The notes under the pieces were generated by a model, which saw nothing but the letters and a program-made list of their open reading frames with translations, was not told the DNA's origin and did no database searches. The position numbers and the translations under genes were made by a program. Positions 52,246 to 61,277 of a stretch of 64,000 nucleotides of DNA are shown here, piece after piece (position 1 is the first letter of the stretch; every line of letters starts with the position of its first letter). The stretch is from assembly GCF_036373705.1 (NCBI RefSeq), contig NC_089851.1:58664850-58728849 (forward strand). The letters are read 5' to 3'. Source of the stretch: Amia ocellicauda. Its lineage: Eukaryota; Chordata; Actinopteri; Amiiformes; Amiidae.

Positions 52246-53853
52246 GGATGGACGGCAAGGCAAGCATCTGATTGACAGTGGTCCGTGATCTGCTGTTATG
52301 CTACTATGCTACTGACCATTGGGGGAGCGATAGCAAGCAAGAGAGTTAGATAACAAGAGTCATAGATAGATAGATGGATGGATGGATGGACGGAAAGGCA
52401 AGCATCTGATTGACAGTGGTCCGTGATCTGCTGTTATGCTACTATGCTACTGACCATTGGGGGAGCGATAGCAAGTAAGAGAGTTAGATATCGAGAGTCA
52501 TTGATAGATAGATAGATAGATGGATGGATGGACGGCAAGGCAAGCATCTGATTGACAGTGGTCCGTGATCTGCTGTTATGCTACAATGCTACTGACCATT
52601 GGGGGAGCGATAGCAAGCAAGAGAGTTAGATATCAAGAGTCATAGATAGATAGATAGATAGATGGATGGATGGACGGCAAGGCAAGCATCTGATTGACAG
52701 TGGTCCGTGATCTGCTGTTATGCTACAATGCTACTGACCATTGGGGGAGCGATAGCAAGCAAGAGAGTTAGATATCAAGAGTCATAGATAGATAGATAGA
52801 TAGATGGATGGACGGCAAGGCAAGCATCTGATTGACAGTGGTCCGTGATCTGCTGTTATGCTACAATGCTACTGACCATTGGGGGAGCGATAGCAAGCAA
52901 GAGAGTTAGATATCAAGAGTCATAGATAGATAGATAGATAGATGGATGGATGGACGGCAAGGCAAGCATCTGATTGACAGTGGTCCGTGATCTGCTGTTA
53001 TGATACTATGCTACTGACCATTGGGGGAGCGATAGCAAGCAAGAGAGTTAGATATCAAGAGTCATAGATAGATAGATGGATGGATGGATGGATGTACGGC
53101 AAGGCAAGCATCTGATTGGCAGTGGTCCGTGATCTGCTGTTATGCTACTTTGCTTCTGACCATTGGGGGAGCGATAGCAAGCAAGAGAGTTAGATATCAA
53201 GAGTCATAGATAGATAGATAGATAGATGGATGGACGGCAAGGCAAGCATCTGATTGACAGTGGTCCGTGATCTGCTGTTATGCTACAATGCTACTGACCA
53301 TTGGGGGAGCGATAGCAAGCAAGAGAGTTAGATATCAAGAGTCATAGATAGATAGATAGATAGATGGATGGATGGACGGCAAGGCAAGCATCTGATTGAC
53401 AGTGGTCCGTGATCTGCTGTTATGATACTATGCTACTGACCATTGGGGGAGCGATAGCAAGCAAGAGAGTTAGATATCAAGAGTCATAGATAGATAGATG
53501 GATGGATGGATGGATGTACGGCAAGGCAAGCATCTGATTGACAGTGGTCCGTGATCTGCTGTTATGCTACTTTGCTTCTGACCATTGGGGGAGCGATAGC
53601 AAGCAAGAGAGTTAGATGTCAAGAGTCATAGATAGATAGATGGATGGATGGATGGACGGCAAGGCAAGCATCTGATTGACAGTGGTCCGTGATCTGCTGT
53701 TATGCTACTATGCTACTGACCATTGGGGGAGCGATAGCAAGCAAGAGAGTTAGATATCAAGAGTCATAGATAGATAGATAGATAGATGGATGGATGGACG
53801 GCAAGGCAAGCATCTGATTGACAGCGGTCCGTGATCTGCTGTTATTCTACTAT
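52143..53853 (+). repeat. 142-bp satellite between cassettes 4 and 5
   Basis: 1,711 bp, about 12 monomers. Its opening monomers repeat the series right of cassette 3 (E-A-B-B-B-C-D'-B-C-D), including the short GGATGG block near 52,803 and GGATGTACGG near 53,090 and 53,512. The cassette and its downstream satellite were therefore copied together. Unlike the other left flanks, it ends with an ordinary F monomer and a half monomer reading GCATCTGATTGACAGCGG. Confidence 0.97.
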
Positions 53854-53875
53854 CAGCAGCAGCAGCGGCAGATTT

Positions 53876-53949
53876 GGCGCCGTGGCTTAGTTGGTTAAAG
53901 CACCTGTCTAGTAAACAGGAGGTCCTGGGTTCAAATCCCAGCGGTGCCT
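53876..53949 (+). tRNA. trnT-AGU: tRNA-Thr (AGT), cassette copy 5
   Basis: Intact. Same sequence as the matching gene in copies 2, 4 and 6. Confidence 0.96.
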
Positions 53950-54235
53950 TAGGCGGGCTTACTGTGCTCCTTGCGAAGCTTGTGCTTCCGCTTTGTCGAC
54001 CATCAGTTTTAGCAAGATAGGCTTATCGTAAAGCCATCAGAGGACGTAATGAACCGGAAAGCCAACTGGACAGACGCCGGTTTGTAAAGAAGAACCAGAA
54101 CCCAAAGGACAAGCGCTACGGCCAACGTCCAATTCCCATTGCCGCCCCTGGACAGTCGCAACAGGGAGCTTGTTGCTCCCGTCAACCTTACGTTTTCACC
54201 TCTGTGTGCTTCCTTTGTTGCAGCCTGCATCCAGA

Positions 54236-54325
54236 TTTTGTTTTGTTTTGTTTTGTTTTGTTTTGTTTTGTTTTGTTTTGTTTTGTTTTGTTTTGTTTTG
54301 TTTTGTTTTGTTTTGTTTTGTTTTG

Positions 54326-54356
<31 letters not shown>
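54236..54356 (+). repeat. (TTTTG)n microsatellite, cassette copy 5
   Basis: About 24 units of TTTTG. Confidence 0.97.
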
Positions 54357-54398
54357 GCCTTACACCTGAGTGTAGGCACTGGGGAATGGGAGAGTCCT

Positions 54399-54472
54399 GG
54401 CACCGTGGCTTAGTTGGTCAAAGCGCCTGTCTTGTAAACAGGAAACCCTGGGTTCGACTCCCAGCAGTGCCT
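54399..54472 (+). tRNA. trnT-UGU: tRNA-Thr (TGT), cassette copy 5
   Basis: Same as copy 1, with anticodon TGT, canonical box B and the inherited acceptor C-A mismatch. Confidence 0.93.
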
Positions 54473-54636
54473 TGGTTTATGTTGGCCTAGGCAATGGAAA
54501 GGAAGTTTCTAAACGCTCAATACATTTTTGCAAGATGGCCGTCCACAGCAAGCAGCTTAAGGTTACTGTAGCCACAGTCTGGCAAGCTGTCCGCCAGAAG
54601 TAGAAACAATAACAAGGGGCGGGGGGAAAAGTGGGC

Positions 54637-54710
54637 CATCCCTGGGTGGATCCGAACCACCATCCTTTTGGTTAACAGCCAAACACGCTGACCGATTGCA
54701 CCACAGAGAC
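54637..54710 (-). tRNA. trnN-GUU: tRNA-Asn (GTT), cassette copy 5, probable pseudogene
   Basis: Anticodon GTT is kept, but the D stem has become GTGC/GCGT (two wobble pairs, box A altered to TGGTGCAATCGG). The T loop reads TTCGGAT, replacing the near-invariant A58, and the acceptor 3' strand is CAGGGAT. The loss of A58 and the box changes make this the most degraded Asn copy, though the fold is still recognisable. Confidence 0.85.
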
Positions 54711-54806
54711 AGAGGTGTTGAGGTTGCTGCAGTCGTGCAGTTCCTTGACAGTTGCCAAAAATCATTTCCAGCACACGATTTTCTTTGTTGTTGAATGCAA
54801 CATACG

Positions 54807-54855
54807 TGACCATTGGGGGAGCGATAGCAAGCAAGAGAGTTAGATATCGAGAGTC

Positions 54856-54897
<42 letters not shown>

Positions 54898-56651
54898 GGA
54901 TGGACGGCAAGGCAAGCATCTGATTGACAGTGGTCCGTGATCTGCTGTTATGCTACTATGCTACTGACCATTGGGGGAGCGATAGCAAGTAAGAGAGTTA
55001 GATATCGAGAGTCATTGATAGATAGATAGATAGATGGATGGATGGACGGCAAGGCAAGCATCTGATTGACAGTGGTCCGTGATCTGCTGTTATGCTACAA
55101 TGCTACTGACCATTGGGGGAGCGATAGCAAGCAAGAGAGTTAGATATCAAGAGTCATAGATAGATAGATGGATGGATGGATGGATGGACGGCAAGGCAAG
55201 CATCTGATTGACAGTGGTCCGTGATCTGCTGTTATGCTACTTTGCTTCTGACCATTGGGGGAGCGATAGCAAGCAAGAGAGTTAGATGTCAAGAGTCATA
55301 GATAGATAGATGGATGGATGGATGGATGGACGGCAAGGCAAGCATCTGATTGACAGTGGTCCGTGATCTCCTGTTATGCTACTTTGCTTCTGACCATTGG
55401 GGGAGCGATAGCAAGCAAGAGAGTTAGATGTCAAGAGTCATAGATAGATAGATGGATGGATGGATGGACGGCAAGGCAAGCATCTGATTGACAGTGGTCC
55501 GTGATCTGCTGTTATGCTACTATGCTACTGACCATTGGGGGAGCGATAGCAAGTAAGAGAGTTAGATATCGAGAGTCATTGATAGATAGATAGATAGATG
55601 GATGGATGGACGGCAAGGCAAGCATCTGATTGACAGTGGTCCGTGATCTGCTGTTATGCTACAATGCTACTGACCATTGGGGGAGCGATAGCAAGCAAGA
55701 GAGTTAGATATCAAGAGTCATAGATAGATAGATAGATAGATGGATGGATGGACGGCAAGGCAAGCATCTGATTGACAGTGGTCCGTGATCTGCTGTTATG
55801 ATACTATGCTACTGACCATTGGGGGAGCGATAGCAAGCAAGAGAGTTAGATATCAAGAGTCATAGATAGATAGATGGATGGATGGATGGATGGATGGACG
55901 GCAAGGCAAGCATCTGATTGACAGTGGTCCGTGATCTGCTGTTATGCTACTTTGCTTCTGACCATTGGGGGAGCGATAGCAAGCAAGAGAGTTAGATATT
56001 GAGAGTCATAGATAGATGGATGGATGGATGGACGGCAAGGCAAGCATCTGATTGACAGTGGTCCGTGATCTGCTGTTATGCTACTATGCTACTGACCATT
56101 GGGGGAGCGATAGCAAGTAAGAGAGTTAGATATCGAGAGTCATTGATAGATAGATAGATAGATGGATGGATGGACGGCAAGGCAAGCATCTGATTGACAG
56201 TGGTCCGTGATCTGCTGTTATGCTACAATGCTACTGACCATTGGGGGAGCGATAGCAAGCAAGAGAGTTAGATATCAAGAGTCATAGATAGATAGATAGA
56301 TAGATGGATGGATGGACGGCAAGGCAAGCATCTGATTGACAGTGGTCCGTGATCTGCTGTTATGATACTATGCTACTGACCATTGGGGGAGCGATAGCAA
56401 GCAAGAGAGTTAGATATCAAGAGTCATAGATAGATAGATGGATGGATGGATGGATGGATGGACGGCAAGGCAAGCATCTGATTGACAGTGGTCCGTGATC
56501 TGCTGTTATGCTACTTTGCTTCTGACCATTGGGGGAGCGATAGCAAGCAAGAGAATTAGATATTGAGAGTCATAGATAGATGGATGGATGGATGGACGGC
56601 AAGGCAAGAACCTGATTGACAGCGGTCCGTGATCTGCTGTTATTCTACTAT
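54807..56651 (+). repeat. 142-bp satellite between cassettes 5 and 6
   Basis: 1,845 bp, about 13 monomers. It includes a D monomer at about 55,950-56,010 with the cassette-flank variant GATATTGAG that is followed not by a cassette but by an ordinary A monomer, apparently a recombinant left flank that lost its cassette. Further copies of the A-B-C-D series then lead to the standard left flank of cassette 6. Confidence 0.97.
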
Positions 56652-56673
56652 CAGCAGCAGCAGCGGCAGATTT

Positions 56674-56747
56674 GGCGCCGTGGCTTAGTTGGTTAAAGCA
56701 CCTGTCTAGTAAACAGGAGGTCCTGGGTTCAAATCCCAGCGGTGCCT
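56674..56747 (+). tRNA. trnT-AGU: tRNA-Thr (AGT), cassette copy 6
   Basis: Intact 74-nt structure. The downstream T run is TTTTT (56,805-56,809) instead of TTTT, still almost 60 nt from the gene end. Confidence 0.96.
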
Positions 56748-57032
56748 TAGGCGGGCTTACTGTGCTCCTTGCGAAGCTTGTGCTTCCGCTTTGTCGACCA
56801 TCAGTTTTTGCTAGATAGGCTTATCGTAAAGCCATCAGAGGACGTAATGAACCGGAAAGCCAACTGGACAGACGCCGGTTTGTAAAGAAGAACCAGAACC
56901 CAAAGGACAAGCGCTACGGCCAACGTCCAATTCCCATTGCCGCCCCTGGACAGTCGCAACAGGGAGCTTGTTGCTCCCGTCAACCTTACGTTTTCACCTC
57001 TGTGTGCTTCCTTTGTTGCAGCCTGCATCCAG

Positions 57033-57153
57033 ATTTTGTTTTGTTTTGTTTTGTTTTGTTTTGTTTTGTTTTGTTTTGTTTTGTTTTGTTTTGTTTTGTT
57101 TTGTTTTGTTTTGTTTTGTTTTGTTTTGTTTTGTTTTGTTTTGTTTTGTTTTG

Positions 57154-57184
<31 letters not shown>
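57033..57184 (+). repeat. (TTTTG)n microsatellite, cassette copy 6
   Basis: About 30 units, the longest of the six tracts. Confidence 0.97.
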
Positions 57185-57226
57185 GCCTTACGCCTGAGTG
57201 TAGGCACTGGGGAATGGGAGAGTCCT

Positions 57227-57300
57227 GGCACCGTGGCTTAGTTGGTCAAAGCGCCTGTCTTGTAAACAGGAAACCCTGGGTTCGACTCCCAGCAGTGCCT
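57227..57300 (+). tRNA. trnT-UGU: tRNA-Thr (TGT), cassette copy 6
   Basis: Same as copy 1, with anticodon loop CTTGTAA and box B GGTTCGACTCC. Confidence 0.93.
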
Positions 57301-57464
57301 TGGTTTATGTTGGCCTAGGCAATGGAAAGGAAGTTTCTAAACGCTCAATACATTTTTGCAAGATGGCCGTCCACAGCAAGCAGCTTAAGGTTACTGTAGC
57401 CACAGTCTGGCAAGCTGTCCGCCAGAAGTAGAAACAATAACAAGGGGCGGGGGGAAAAGTGGGC

Positions 57465-57538
57465 CGTCCCTGGGTGGATTCGAACCACCATCCTTTTGGT
57501 TAACAGCCAAACGCGCTGACCGATTGCGCCACAGAGAC
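57465..57538 (-). tRNA. trnN-GUU: tRNA-Asn (GTT), cassette copy 6, canonical
   Basis: Same canonical sequence as copies 3 and 4, with the TTTT terminator 6 nt beyond the 3' end. Confidence 0.96.
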
Positions 57539-57638
57539 AGACAGAGGTGTTGTGGTTGCTGCAGTCGTGCAGTTCCTTGACAGTTGCCAAAAATCATTTC
57601 CAGCACACGATTTTCTTTGTCGTTGAATTCAACATACG

Positions 57639-57687
57639 TGACCATTGGGGGAGCGATAGCAAGCAAGAGAGTTAGATATCGAGAGTC

Positions 57688-57725
<38 letters not shown>

Positions 57726-59895
57726 GGATGGATGGATGGATGGATGGACGGCAAGGCAAGCATCTGATTGACAGTGTTCCGTGATCTGCTGTTATGCTAC
57801 TATGCTACTGACCATTGGGGGAGCGATAGCAAGCAAGAGAGTTAGATAACAAGAGTCATAGATAGATAGATGGATGGATGGATGGACGGCAAGGCAAGCA
57901 TCTGATTGACAGTGGTCCGTGATCTGCTGTTATGCTACTATGCTACTGACCATTGGGGGAGCGATAGCAAGTAAGAGAGTTAGATATCGAGAGTCATTGA
58001 TAGATAGATAGATAGATGGATGGATGGACGGCAAGGCAAGCATCTGATTGACAGTGGTCCGTGATCTGCTGTTATGCTACTATGCTACTGACCATTGGGG
58101 GAGCGATAGCAAGTAAGAGAGTTAGATATCGAGAGTCATTGATAGATAGATAGATAGATAGATGGATGGATGGACGGCAAGGCAAGCATCTGATTGACAG
58201 TGGTCCGTGATCTGCTGTTATGCTACAATGCTACTGACCATTGGGGGAGCGATAGCAAGCAAGAGAGTTAGATATCAAGAGTCATAGATAGATAGATAGA
58301 TAGATGGATGGATGGACGGCAAGGCAAGCATCTGATTGACAGTGGTCCGTGATCTGCTGTTATGATACTATGCTACTGACCATTGGGGGAGCGATAGCAA
58401 GCAAGAGAGTTAGATATCAAGAGTCATAGATAGATAGATGGATGGATGGATGGATGGACGGCAAGGCAAGCATCTGATTGACAGTGGTCCGTGATCTGCT
58501 GTTATGCTACTTTGCTTCTGACCATTGGGGGAGCGATAGCAAGCAAGAGAGTTAGATGTCAAGAGTCATAGATAGATAGATGGATGGATGGATGGACGGC
58601 AAGGCAAGCATCTGATTGACAGTGGTCCGTGATCTGCTGTTATGCTACTATGCTACTGACCATTGGGGGAGCGATAGCAAGTAAGAGAGTTAGATATCGA
58701 GAGTCATTGATAGATAGATAGATAGATGGATGGTTGGACGGCAAGGCAAGCATCTGATTGACAGTGGTCCGTGATCTGCTGTTATGCTACAATGCTACTG
58801 ACCATTGGGGGAGCGATAGCAAGCAAGAGAGTTAGATATCAAGAGTCATAGATAGATAGATAGATAGATGGATGGATGGACGGCAAGGCAAGCATCTGAT
58901 TGACAGTGGTCCGTGATCTGCTGTTATGCTACAATGCTACTGACCATTGGGGGAGCGATAGCAAGCAAGAGAGTTAGATATCAAGAGTCATAGATAGATA
59001 GATAGATAGATGGATGGATGGACGGCAAGGCAAGCATCTGATTGACAGTGGTCCGTGATCTGCTGTTATGATACTATGCTACTGACCATTGGGGGAGCGA
59101 TAGCAAGCAAGAGAGTTAGATATCAAGAGTCATAGATAGATAGATGGATGGATGGATGGATGGACGGCAAGGCAAGCATCTGATTGACAGTGGTCCGTGA
59201 TCTGCTGTTATGCTACAATGCTACTGACCATTGGGGGAGCGATAGCAAGCAAGAGAGTTAGATATCAAGAGTCATAGATAGATAGATAGATAGATGGATG
59301 GATGGACGGCAAGGCAAGCATCTGATTGACAGTGGTCCGTGATCTTTTGTTATGCTACTATGCTACTGACCATTGGGGGAGCGATAGCAAGCAAGAGAGT
59401 TAGATATCGAGAGTCATAGATAGATGGATGGATGGATGGACGGCAAGGCAAGCATCTGATTGACAGTGGTCCGTGATCAGCTGTTATGCTACAATGCTAC
59501 TGACCATTGGGGGAGCGATAGCAAGCAAGAGAGTTAGATATCGAGAGTCATAGATAGATGGATGGATGGATGGATGGCAAGGCAAGCATCTGATTGACAG
59601 TGGTCCGTGATCTGCTGTTATGCTACTATGCTACTGACCATTGGGGGAGCGATAGCAAGCAAGAGAGTTAGATATCGAGAGTCATAGATAGATAGATAGA
59701 TAGATGGATGGACGGCAAGGCAAGCATCTGATTGACAGTGGTCCGTGATCTGCTGTTATGCTACTATGCTACTGACCATTGGGGGAGCGATAGCAAGCAA
59801 GAGAGTTAGATATCGAGAGTCATAGATAGATAGATAGATAGATGGATGGATGGATGGACGGCAAGGCAAGCACCTGATTGACAGTGGTCCGTGAT
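57639..59895 (+). repeat. 142-bp satellite, right edge of the array
   Basis: About 16 monomers. The first part follows the usual classes. The last four or five, from about 59,280, drift: GATCTTTTGTTATG at 59,342, GATCAGCTGTTATG at 59,476, a missing GAC in GGATGGCAAGG near 59,573, and CACCTGATTG at 59,872. Divergence toward an array edge is expected where homogenisation is weaker. The final monomer is cut at GGTCCGTGAT(C), and telomeric repeats follow directly. Confidence 0.96.
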
Positions 59896-59938
59896 CCTAA
59901 CCCTAACCCTAACCCCTAACCCCTAACCCTAACCCTAA
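59896..59938 (+). repeat. interstitial telomeric repeat block 1
   Basis: About seven CCCTAA units (TTAGGG on the minus strand), two of them expanded to CCCCTAA. The block begins inside a satellite monomer with only a one-base overlap (the C of GATC). CCCTAA on the plus strand is the orientation of a left chromosome end with the interior to the right. Confidence 0.93.
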
Positions 59939-60413
59939 AATATAATTAGCCCATAATTTAACTAGGCACTCAAACCAACCTCTAAACCCAATCCCTAAAC
60001 CTAACCATTATTCAAATGTATCCCTCAATCCTATCCCCAATAATCAATTTCACAACTTATCCTTAAATTTATTCCCCATAACTTATTTCCCCCCCAAAAC
60101 AAAACCCAGACTCCCTTAAAAACCTAGGTAATAGACTTCCAGACTCTATAATTAAATTTTAATCCCAATTCCATACATTCCCCTTACTTTTAAGACGTAT
60201 TCTTGTACATACAAACTTCACATCATTCAATTACACCACATCTCATCCCACTGAATTACCTTAACAAAACAGACTATAGAACGAATACTTTCGGATGCAT
60301 CTTTTAAGGACACAACAATAGCCTCAACACCTGTCAGTGCCAGTGCACTTGAGGATGTCAGAGGAACCAAAGGTTTGATTCACCTGACAACCTCAATAAC
60401 CTATTTTTTTAAA
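59939..60413. other. G-depleted, C/A/T-rich spacer between telomeric blocks
   Basis: Counting by eye, 59,941-60,240 has about 12 G and 90 C. It contains loose telomere-like words such as CCCTAAACC, CCTAAC and CCAATCCC near 59,980-60,005. CpG is almost absent. After about 60,280 the composition becomes more balanced. No open frame or RNA gene is recognisable. It may be degenerate telomeric sequence or a strand-biased subtelomeric repeat. Confidence 0.7.
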
Positions 60414-60442
60414 CCTAACCCTAACCCTAACCCTAACCCTAA
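60414..60442 (+). repeat. interstitial telomeric repeat block 2
   Basis: About five CCCTAA units without visible variants, in the same orientation as block 1, ending at AATGACCTG. Confidence 0.93.
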
Positions 60443-60637
60443 TGACCTGTGGCCCCATGCCATGCAGAAGTCCACAGCTATGCGTGTCAGCATGCCCTGC
60501 TCCTCATCCCCAATGTGCCACTTGTAAGAACTGTGTAAAAAGCGACAGAGAACGTGATCAGCAAAGAAACACAATTCTCCTGAGAACGACAGTCATCGTG
60601 CCGATCGTAATCTCATTGCATACCTGGATGCCCAACA
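60443..60637. other. unassigned single-copy sequence
   Basis: Mixed-composition sequence between the second telomeric block and the hAT element. An open frame from the ATG at 60,442 runs through it, but it continues into the transposon end and has no recognisable family, so it is not called as a gene. Its right end CCCAAC-AAGCCAAGC is the left side of the hAT target site. Confidence 0.5.
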
Positions 60638-60645
60638 AGCCAAGC
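60638..60645 (+). repeat. target site duplication, left (AGCCAAGC)
   Basis: Exact 8-bp copy of 62,127-62,134. Eight bases is the target duplication length of hAT-superfamily elements. Confidence 0.88.
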
Positions 60646-61000
60646 CAGTGGTTCCCAAGCGTTGTAATGCCACCGCACACTTTGCTGAGACCAAAAACCT
60701 TCATGGCGCACCAACATGAAAAAAAATAAGGATTTACTAGGTATTGTCTCACCTGAATGGCAACAGGGTGCTAAAACTATTATCGCACATTGCACATTGC
60801 ATGTTAAAGTATGTCAGTAAGGGAGTAATTAAAAGGGCAAATGTGTAAAGTGCAAGGAGTGACCTTTAGTGGTTAGGTAAAAAAGTAGACAGACAAACTA
60901 AATAATTACTTGATACAAATCATTTATTTAGTGCAGACAGACCAAGACCAGACACAATAAACTATTCGCAGTAAATATAAATTCACAGCGAAATAGGTTC

Positions 61001-61200
61001 AGTTCACAATATCCTATAACAAGCTCTATTCAACAAAGTGGTTAAACGTTACAAAGGGCATTACAAATGTTGAAAAAAAATAGCACACGGATCAAACATG
61101 AGTTCACAATATCCTATAACAAGCTCTATTCAACAAAGTGGTTAAACGTTACAAAGGGCATTACAATTGTTGAAAAACAATAGCACACGGATCAAACATG
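61001..61200 (+). repeat. 100-bp tandem duplication inside the hAT element
   Basis: 61,001-61,100 and 61,101-61,200 are two adjacent 100-bp copies starting AGTTCACAAT and ending ATCAAACATG, differing at two bases (AAATGTTG versus AATTGTTG, and one A to C in the A run). The high identity implies a recent duplication. Confidence 0.95.
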
Positions 61201-61232
61201 CTATTCCCGCCGTTTTATTCGATTTGATTAGA

Positions 61233-61277
61233 CGTTTCGCGACCGAAATGTTTTGTGTTCGGACTGAACGCACACCT
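61233..61277 (+). repeat. internal inverted repeat, left arm
   Basis: Begins CGTTTCGCGACCGAAATG and ends GGACTGAACGCACACCT. The inverted partner is 61,913-61,958. The inner 18 bases, CGGACTGAACGCACACCT, match exactly; the outer part is diverged with small indels. Confidence 0.85.

Larger units (their letters stand above)
53854..54806 (+). repeat. tRNA cassette, copy 5
   Basis: A 953-bp copy. It shows the most private changes: CTTACACCTG for CTTACGCCTG near 54,360, loss of one GACA beside the Asn gene, TTGTTGTTG for TTGTCGTTG near 54,785, and a damaged tRNA-Asn. Its left satellite flank is of the ordinary type rather than the GAACCTG type shared by the other five. Confidence 0.95.
56652..57638 (+). 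repeat. tRNA cassette, copy 6
   Basis: A 987-bp copy, the longest because of its TTTTG tract. Private changes include GTTTTTGCTAG for GTTTTAGCAAG near 56,808, which lengthens a T run downstream of tRNA-Thr(AGT), and TTGAATTCAAC for TTGAATGCAAC near 57,625. Confidence 0.95.

Noticed and set aside
59939-60413. Nuclear copy of mitochondrial DNA, suggested by the C/A-rich, G-poor strand
   Set aside because: No mitochondrial gene or tRNA could be recognised, and the telomere-like words fit degenerate telomeric DNA better. A database search would settle it.
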